IMG/VR virus record: IMGVR_UViG_3300009285_003260
Coordinates: 1 to 27,114 of that record
DNA from: a virus
DNA length: 27,114 nucleotides
Strand: one strand, 5' to 3'
Both the position numbers and the translations under genes were made by a program. Of this stretch, positions 21,004-27,114 are shown piece after piece. The notes under the pieces were generated by a model. That model was given only the letters and a program-made list of their open reading frames with translations, was not told where the DNA came from and did not search any database. Numbering within the stretch: the stretch's first letter is position 1; each line of letters starts with the position of its first letter.

Positions 21004-24000
21004 ATGGCTAGTCCAGAACTAAATGATTATATAAGAACCTTATCCCAAGTACAAGCAGCTATTAATGCCACTCTTGGCTCTATTCGTGTATTGGAAACTA
21101 GAATGGATTCCGCTTATGGGGCCACAGGTTCTTTTCTAACCCCACTTCAAAATCAAGCTAGCCAATTACAGGCACAATATAGTTTACTACTTGCCACAAA
21201 GAACCAACTTCTGTCTAACTACCCCACATCTTCAACAGGAAGTCTTCCTTTTTCTAATAGAGCAAATGTTGCACAAACAACAAGCAATTTTGAAAGCGAG
21301 CTTCGCTCTGCACCTAGTTCTGGCTTGCAAAATATGTTAGATGCCAGATTAAACCTTCCGCAAATCCAGAAGAATAAAGAAAAGGCATATCAAAATACTG
21401 TTAACTCTATTTATAGCTCCGCGCAAAGAGAAAACGCTCTTTTTAATGAATATACCGGCAATGCAAGATATGAAAGAGCTAGAAAGTGGGCAGAACAAGC
21501 CGGTTTTTCTGGCCCTCCTAGAGTAAAAGAGTTCTCTTCTGGAGTTCAGCAATTAGATTACAGTGGTACTACTGAAGGAGGAATGCAAAAAACCGGAAGA
21601 TTATTTAATAGCCCTTCTGGTAGTATTATAGAAAATACCTCTCGTCAATATCAAACCCTAACTTCTGCTATTGGTAGAGATTTACGAGAACTAACTAAGT
21701 GGTCAATTGCCATTGCTTTAATTTATGGGCCTCTAAATGCTCTTAAGACCTTAGTTTCTGATATGGTAGAGAATCAAACCAGATTAGCAAATGCTATGAT
21801 TGCCGTATCTGATTCTACTCTAAGAGTTGGTGAAGTATTTGATATAGCTAAATCCTCCGCAGATGCTTTAGGAACTGGTGTAAGTGATACTATTGATAGC
21901 TTTACTCAAGCATATAGAGCTACTGGTAACTTAGGTTCTTCTTTCGAAAGAATTACTACTGGTACTACATTACTTAGAGATGCGTTAATATTAGCAAAAC
22001 TTTCAGGAATGGAAGAGGCTGCTGCTATTGACACCCTAGCCGCATCCCTTAGACAAACCGATACTGAATTAGATCAAGGAATATCTTTACTTGATAAATG
22101 GGTAAAAACAACTCAAAATGCTAACGTAGATCTAGAAACACTATCTACGGGCTTTGCCGTTCTTGGTGATGCTGCCGAAACTGCTGGTATGAGTGTAGAT
22201 GAACTAAACGGTCTTTTAGCCGCTATTGCAGAAACGGGTGTTGCTAATGGTAAAGAAGTTGCTAATACTGCTAAAGCCATTGTTTCAGGATTCTATTCTG
22301 ATAAAGCAGTTGCACAACTTAATAAATTAGGTATTGCCACTAAAGATGCAGAAGGAAATCTTCGAGACTTTAATAGTATTGCTACCGAACTCTACCAACA
22401 GAGGCAGTTGGGTTTAATTAGTGATACTGCATTTCAGGAAACTGCTAGAGCCATTGGTGGTGGAGGAAACCGTAGACAGGCCGCTGTTACTACCCTTATC
22501 GAAAACTATGCTAGAGTACAGCAAGTAGCCGCCTTATCCGCTACAGCCAATGGAGAGGCATCTGAGGCTATGGGTAGAAGGTTAGATACTGTTCAAACAT
22601 CTACTACTAGACTAAATAATGCTTTTCAATCTTTAGCCATGTCTTTGGGAAACGAGGGTGGATTATTAGACTTATTTGGTCTGACACTGGATGTAGTTAC
22701 TGGAATTACCAATGGTTTTGATGCTTTGACATCCACTATGGGAAAAGCAGGTCCCATGTTAATGTCTATATTGGCTGGAGGAGCACTACTCAAATTAAAT
22801 GGCCCACTAACAGCACAAACCATAGCCACTGGGGTAGATAGATTTTTGTTAAGTGGTATTGGTATTGGAGCATCTAGACAAAGAACAGACTATCAAGCAA
22901 TGACCTTTGGTGGAAGACGAACAATGGATTTGCTTTCTGGAGGACTTAATTTCACTAACCTTGCTGCTGGAATAGGTTTAGCTGGTGTACTTCCAGCCAT
23001 CGGAAATCTACAAAATAGGGACGAAGACCCGTTTGCTTTACAAAAAGCCGCCGCAAACCTTACCGGAGCTTTAGTTGGTGGGTTAGCTTCAGGACTACTT
23101 GGAATAAGTCCTATTATTGGTGCATCTATTGGTTCTGCAATAGGGGAAGCGTTTGTTACAGCCGCAACACGAAAGGGCAATATTGCAACTATATTGGCGG
23201 CAATTGAATCTGAAAGTCTTATAAATCCAACAGATCGTGCAGAATATTCCCCAGATTTGGGTACAGATGCCTTATATGCTGCTTATGGAGGATTATTTTT
23301 TGGAGGAGGAAAACAAACACCTATTGATGCAATGTTGGGAAAAACATTATCCACACCTCCCGGCATTTTATTTGAAGCATTTGGTATAGATCAAGATGTT
23401 ATGATGTATAGAATTATACAGGGAATGGCAAAACTTAACATCCAGAGCGCTAAAGACGCGCTAAAGACTTTTGATGTGTCTAAGGAATTGTTTAAATTAA
23501 ATAATCCAGGTGATTATAGAATGCCCGCAACATCTTTAGACCTATTACAGCAAAACAAGCTAAAGGCAAGTGGTGCAACACTAACTGATATGAGAAAACA
23601 GGCAGAAGCCTCACTACTAACCCAACTACAACAGGGGGATATTACATCTGCTGAATACACTAGAAAAAGAGACTCTCTTAGTACTTTTGAAGAAAGAGCT
23701 ACTAAATTCTCTGCTGTTTTTGGAGAGCAACTTATTGGTAATGTTACTGGAATTAATGATGAGGCAGATGCTTATCAAGCATTCTTAAATATAGTTGCTA
23801 ATGGTACTCCTGAGGCTTTGGACGCCATTACAGCCATGGCATCCGAAATCTACGATACCAAAAATTATATAGAAGAACTTAATAAACTAACCATAGCTCC
23901 AACAACAACCATAGACTATATGGGAACTGGAGTACAACTTACCAAAGAAGAAGCACTTAATAAAGCAAATGAAAAAATAGCATATTTGGAATCCGTACTT

Positions 24001-25068
24001 CCTGGTATAGTTGATGTGGGAAATAGGGCTGCCCAAGCATCAAGAGTAAATATGCCATCTATTGTAAATCAAGGAGATGCATATAGTAGAGCAGACTATA
24101 ATAAAATAGTGTCTCAGTATAGAGCAGATGAGTTTTCTAGACTTAGACAATTAAATCCATCTACTGGGCCAAACGCTGTATCTGATGCAGAAATTAATGC
24201 TTATCTAGATAGTCAAGAACAGTTTGGTGTTTATATTAATGATTTCGGGAAATATGTCTATCAACTAACTGGAGGAATTGGGGGGGCCAGCGAAGCAGGA
24301 TTTAAACAAACATCACAGGAACTATTAGATAAAGGACTAATAAGTACGGGTTCTGGAGCAGCATCTAAACAAAATGTTCAAACACTAGATATTACTTCTG
24401 CACAATTTCCATTACTACAGATGTATACTAATCAAGCAATGATTGCTCTTAAAACTATTCCTGGTTTTATGCCAGATGATGATAAATTACAGGTTTTTGG
24501 TAAAGACTGGATTGGTGGAGTAATTCATGGGGATCAACTTGCCCTTAGATTGGCCTTAGAAAAACTAATTGGTATTGAAGAAAAACAATTAGAGGGCATT
24601 TATAATCTTCCTGATGGTTCTTTCTTTAGTGTGTTTCTTACACAAGAATGGATGGATCTTATGGGTAAGGGTGGAGTTGGTGGAGGTATTCCAGGAGGAG
24701 TTTTCACTGGAGAAAGCGAGGAAACTCCTCCTGTTGCTGGATCTGATGAAGGACTTCCAAATAATTACTATAGTTACCCCAGAAATTATACACCAAGAGA
24801 GGATAAAAAAGACAGGCTTTTTGGTGCAATAATTCGTTCTGGCGAGATAACCCTTCCCGATACATATGAAAAAGGTTCTTGGAAAAATTCGTGGGGAGGA
24901 AGAGAAAATATTCCTATTATTCCTAAGATAGGTCTAAACCTAAACAATACTACTACTATACAATTAGATGGTAGAATTCTTGCCACTGTTATTAAAAGAT
25001 ATTTAGCAGAAGACTTAGTAAGAATGACTTCTGGTTATGGTAATTCTAAGAAAGATTTTGTTCTATAG
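21004..25068 (+). CDS. tail tape measure protein
   Basis: A 1354-residue protein and the largest gene of the window. It sets tail length and is ejected ahead of DNA. GAGGA lies about nine bases before ATG 21004. Residues about 235-600 resemble the tape measure core domain: AIAVSDST-like helix start, TGVSDTIDSFTQAYRATGN, ETLSTGFAVLGDAAETAGM and DELNGLLAAIAETG. Hydrophobic Gly/Ala-rich segments at about 580-600 (LMSILAGGALLKL) and 680-715 (ALVGGLASGLLGISPIIG) could insert in the host membrane. If helical throughout, the length would suit a tail of roughly 200 nm by the general 0.15 nm per residue rule. No lytic enzyme domain was recognised. Confidence 0.92.
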   Translation: MASPELNDYIRTLSQVQAAINATLGSIRVLETRMDSAYGATGSFLTPLQNQASQLQAQYSLLLATKNQLLSNYPTSSTGSLPFSNRANVAQTTSNFESELRSAPSSGLQNMLDARLNLPQIQKNKEKAYQNTVNSIYSSAQRENALFNEYTGNARYERARKWAEQAGFSGPPRVKEFSSGVQQLDYSGTTEGGMQKTGRLFNSPSGSIIENTSRQYQTLTSAIGRDLRELTKWSIAIALIYGPLNALKTLVSDMVENQTRLANAMIAVSDSTLRVGEVFDIAKSSADALGTGVSDTIDSFTQAYRATGNLGSSFERITTGTTLLRDALILAKLSGMEEAAAIDTLAASLRQTDTELDQGISLLDKWVKTTQNANVDLETLSTGFAVLGDAAETAGMSVDELNGLLAAIAETGVANGKEVANTAKAIVSGFYSDKAVAQLNKLGIATKDAEGNLRDFNSIATELYQQRQLGLISDTAFQETARAIGGGGNRRQAAVTTLIENYARVQQVAALSATANGEASEAMGRRLDTVQTSTTRLNNAFQSLAMSLGNEGGLLDLFGLTLDVVTGITNGFDALTSTMGKAGPMLMSILAGGALLKLNGPLTAQTIATGVDRFLLSGIGIGASRQRTDYQAMTFGGRRTMDLLSGGLNFTNLAAGIGLAGVLPAIGNLQNRDEDPFALQKAAANLTGALVGGLASGLLGISPIIGASIGSAIGEAFVTAATRKGNIATILAAIESESLINPTDRAEYSPDLGTDALYAAYGGLFFGGGKQTPIDAMLGKTLSTPPGILFEAFGIDQDVMMYRIIQGMAKLNIQSAKDALKTFDVSKELFKLNNPGDYRMPATSLDLLQQNKLKASGATLTDMRKQAEASLLTQLQQGDITSAEYTRKRDSLSTFEERATKFSAVFGEQLIGNVTGINDEADAYQAFLNIVANGTPEALDAITAMASEIYDTKNYIEELNKLTIAPTTTIDYMGTGVQLTKEEALNKANEKIAYLESVLPGIVDVGNRAAQASRVNMPSIVNQGDAYSRADYNKIVSQYRADEFSRLRQLNPSTGPNAVSDAEINAYLDSQEQFGVYINDFGKYVYQLTGGIGGASEAGFKQTSQELLDKGLISTGSGAASKQNVQTLDITSAQFPLLQMYTNQAMIALKTIPGFMPDDDKLQVFGKDWIGGVIHGDQLALRLALEKLIGIEEKQLEGIYNLPDGSFFSVFLTQEWMDLMGKGGVGGGIPGGVFTGESEETPPVAGSDEGLPNNYYSYPRNYTPREDKKDRLFGAIIRSGEITLPDTYEKGSWKNSWGGRENIPIIPKIGLNLNNTTTIQLDGRILATVIKRYLAEDLVRMTSGYGNSKKDFVL

Positions 25069-25079
25069 GTAGGTGAATT

Positions 25080-25451
25080 ATGAGTTGGAGTCTATCGGGA
25101 AATGTACTGTACGTCCAAAAACTTGTAGAGGGGACAAAGCAAATTATTGCTTCCCTTCAGCCATTAGCATTAGGTACTGTATATCAAACTTTTGGTTATG
25201 AAACATCCAAAGTTAAAATAAGTGCATTGGTTGTGGGACAAACTGCTTTGGATGCTATTCATGCACTAACTACTAGTGGTACTTCTGTAGATTTAACATC
25301 TCCTGAGGGTTCTTTAGGAAATTACTTTGTTTCTTCGGTAAGTTCTGATAGGGAAAAGTCAGTTTACCAAACTATAGACCTCACTGGAGGTAATACTTGT
25401 ACCAGTCCTGTGTTTAACCTCGATATTGAATTATTCAAGGATATTCCTTAA
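25080..25451 (+). CDS. small tail protein, GpU/Dit-like
   Basis: A 123-residue beta-rich protein directly after the tape measure. The central pattern (KISALVVGQTALDAIHALTTSG, then LTSPEGSLGNYFVSSVSSDREKS, then FNLDIELFKD) follows that of P2 GpU and related distal tail proteins: strand, helix that counts the ring, a G-x-L-G turn, and a final long strand. In P2-like order GpU follows the tape measure and precedes the hub GpD, as here. AGGTGA lies before ATG 25080. The stop overlaps the next start by one base. Confidence 0.6.
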   Translation: MSWSLSGNVLYVQKLVEGTKQIIASLQPLALGTVYQTFGYETSKVKISALVVGQTALDAIHALTTSGTSVDLTSPEGSLGNYFVSSVSSDREKSVYQTIDLTGGNTCTSPVFNLDIELFKDIP

Positions 25452-26410
25452 TGAGTGCTTTGTTTGCAGAAATTACTGGTTGTACTAAACCCCTAATGGT
25501 TTCTATTCAGTCTAGTCATTCCTCCCAAATTGCTACTGCAAACTTTGAGGTAGTAGAAACTACTTTGGATATTGGTAATGAGATTACTATAGACTTAGGT
25601 TATGTAGATAATCATCAACAAGTATTTTTTGGTTATATTAAAAGCATAGATAGAAAAGAACCAGAAATGACCTACCAAATCTTGGCAAGCGATAGATTAG
25701 TTAGGGCGTCAGAATACTTTATTGCGTCTACAAATCCTAAAACTCCTTTTTCCAGAAGTAATATTGCACTAGAAGATTTGGTTTCAGAACTGCTTACCAT
25801 GTCCAGTCTTTCTCTAACCGATTCTGACCCAACCTATTTTACAATAGGTACTAGTTCTCCTGTAGAAGTTAATCTTACTACTGCCCTAGATTATTGCACA
25901 TATTTAGGTAACATAGTTACTTGGATTTTGTGGTCGGACGAGGACGGAAATATTTACTTTAAGAATAGAAAACCATATGTAATGGATGGGGACGTTTCTA
26001 TAGGAACCTTGGATGTAAACAACTCCATTCAGGCAAAAACATCTGTAAATGGAACTAATCTTAGAAATAAAATTATAATCTATGGTTCAGGAAGTATTTA
26101 TGCTGAGGCAAGCGCAGAATCTCCCTATCTACCGGCGGGATTCTATAGAACAGTAGTTATTAGTTTGGCACAGCTATTTGTAGCACAGGAAATGGCACAG
26201 ATGGCCGCTGATTACAACCTTACCGTACTAAACAGACTTTCAGAATCCATGAGTCTTACTACTATAGGAGATCCAAGTTATCTTGCAAGAAGAACAATTA
26301 CAGCAAACTTTCCCACTTTAGGAATTAATAATGTAGATTATTACATATTTGCATCAGAATTAAGTTGGAATTCTAATGGTTTTACTTGTTCCTTAGAACT
26401 CAAGAAGTAG
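25451..26410 (+). CDS. tail hub / baseplate protein (GpD-like), paralogue 1
   Basis: A 319-residue protein. The N-terminal domain is a beta-barrel pattern of hub proteins: FEVVETTLDIGNEITIDLGY, VFFGYIKSIDRKEP and TYQILASDRLVRASEYF (about 27-90). A helical insertion follows (IALEDLVSELLTMSSLSL), then ITW-IL-W-DEDGNIYFKNRKPY and LRNKIIIYGSG, typical of the GpD/gp27 family's later domains. Hubs join the tail tube to the tip and host-binding parts. It shares one base (ATG within TAATG) with the gene before and is followed six bases after its stop by a second hub-like gene. Confidence 0.7.
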   Translation: MSALFAEITGCTKPLMVSIQSSHSSQIATANFEVVETTLDIGNEITIDLGYVDNHQQVFFGYIKSIDRKEPEMTYQILASDRLVRASEYFIASTNPKTPFSRSNIALEDLVSELLTMSSLSLTDSDPTYFTIGTSSPVEVNLTTALDYCTYLGNIVTWILWSDEDGNIYFKNRKPYVMDGDVSIGTLDVNNSIQAKTSVNGTNLRNKIIIYGSGSIYAEASAESPYLPAGFYRTVVISLAQLFVAQEMAQMAADYNLTVLNRLSESMSLTTIGDPSYLARRTITANFPTLGINNVDYYIFASELSWNSNGFTCSLELKK

Positions 26411-26416
26411 AAAACA

Positions 26417-27114
26417 ATGAATGTATCAGTATCCATAAATAGCATAGATGCGAGTCCCTTTATTGTTAATTATGAAAGGGAGGATAAAATCTGCACGGGC
26501 AAAGGATTATTCCACTTAGTTCTTTCTCTAACTTGTTATTCTACTTTTGCAGATAGTGATATTCAACCTTGGAAAGAAATATTACTTTACGAAAACGATG
26601 TAGTAGTAAAAAGATATAATATAAACACTGTTGATAAAAATCTTCCCACAAACTCTGTAGAAATTACTGCACAAGATGGTTCTAAATATTTAGAAGAATA
26701 TTTTATTCCCACCGCATCTTCTACCACAGATGCCACAACTACTAAATATTGGATGGAACATTATCTTACTGAAGCAGGGGTTTCCTATAGTTTTGTTTCT
26801 ACAGGATATGGCAACCTTCTTCCTAATGATACCGCACTAGGTATGGTAACAGCCTATGAACAAATGATACAACTTTTACAACTTAGTGGATGGTACATGT
26901 ACTTTAATGCAGATAATACTTGTATAATCGGTAAACTAAATAAAGACCTATCAGTGCCAGATATTTCTTTTGATAAAGAAGATATTATTACTATACACAC
27001 CCATGCAGATGATAAAAGTTTAAGAAATCGTGCGGTAGTTTGGGGAAAGGGGGATGCTCTTACTGGTGATTGGGTATTCGCAGATGTTTCTGTAATTACT
27101 AAGTGGAATTATGA
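26417..27114 (+). CDS. second hub-like tail protein (partial, runs off the window)
   Basis: Open from ATG 26417 to the window end, giving at least 232 residues. It starts MNVSVSINSIDASPFIVNYE. Like the gene before, it has a beta-rich first domain (EILLYENDVVVKRYNINTVD, VEITAQDGSKYLEEYF), then GYGNLLPNDTALGMVTAYEQMIQLL and SLRNRAVVWGKGD, which lines up with LRNKIIIYGSGS of paralogue 1. The two are therefore tandem members of one family and probably form successive rings of the tail tip. The C terminus is not in the window. Confidence 0.75.
   Translation, partial: MNVSVSINSIDASPFIVNYEREDKICTGKGLFHLVLSLTCYSTFADSDIQPWKEILLYENDVVVKRYNINTVDKNLPTNSVEITAQDGSKYLEEYFIPTASSTTDATTTKYWMEHYLTEAGVSYSFVSTGYGNLLPNDTALGMVTAYEQMIQLLQLSGWYMYFNADNTCIIGKLNKDLSVPDISFDKEDIITIHTHADDKSLRNRAVVWGKGDALTGDWVFADVSVITKWNY

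Noticed and set aside
1-27114. tRNA genes, CRISPR arrays, integrase/attachment sites, diversity-generating retroelement
   Set aside because: No cloverleaf, regular spaced repeats, integrase or reverse transcriptase motifs were seen on either strand by reading.

Overview
The window is a contiguous, AT-rich stretch of a tailed double-stranded DNA phage (Caudoviricetes) genome, or of a prophage. Every credible gene lies on the + strand, and most neighbours overlap by 1-11 bases or sit a few bases apart, so it reads like one long late operon. Strong AGGAG-type ribosome binding sites and the base composition would suit a low-GC, Firmicutes-like host, but the host cannot be fixed from sequence. Both ends are cut inside genes.

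Layout. (1) 1-1000: the end of an unknown gene, a small zinc-finger protein, and a helical protein with a C-terminal zinc ribbon that may be the small terminase subunit. (2) 997-1563: an HNH homing endonuclease inserted at the end of that gene. (3) 1560-10086: a glycan cassette with a GDP-mannose 4,6-dehydratase, a sugar C-methyltransferase, an 82-aa protein, four paralogous GT-B-like glycosyltransferases, an extra SAM methyltransferase, a GT9-like and a GT4-like glycosyltransferase. (4) 10079-15798: packaging and head genes in canonical order: large terminase, portal, protease-scaffold fusion, major capsid protein. (5) 15896-19993: connector/neck genes with one more GT4 glycosyltransferase among them. 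(6) 19980-27114: tail assembly chaperones made by a -1 frameshift, the tape measure protein, a small GpU-like tail protein and two tandem hub (GpD-like) proteins.

The most interesting region is the end of the major capsid gene. An 810-base group I intron with its own HNH endonuclease can be placed at 14941-15750. P1 pairs TTCGGT with GCCGAA, including the required U.G at the splice site. P7 (GACTA/TAGTC), P8, P9 and P9.1 hairpins are all visible, and the S element reads AAGATATAGTC. The start of the intron itself encodes a second version of the capsid C terminus in frame. As a result the unspliced and spliced messages both predict a 274-residue capsid protein, differing only in the last 15 residues (LCITSAEGIYVLKIT versus MIVDRAEGIFVLKVT). 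The first HNH gene shows the same habit: the six-codon end MAEGLK of the upstream gene recurs at the end of the HNH gene, with only third-position differences. Both HNH elements therefore appear to carry a spare copy of the end of the gene they invade, so the host gene stays intact whether or not splicing works.

The glycan cassette probably makes and attaches a C-methylated deoxyhexose-containing glycan to some phage or host target; the target is unknown. All functional calls rest on reading motifs by eye, as no database search was possible.
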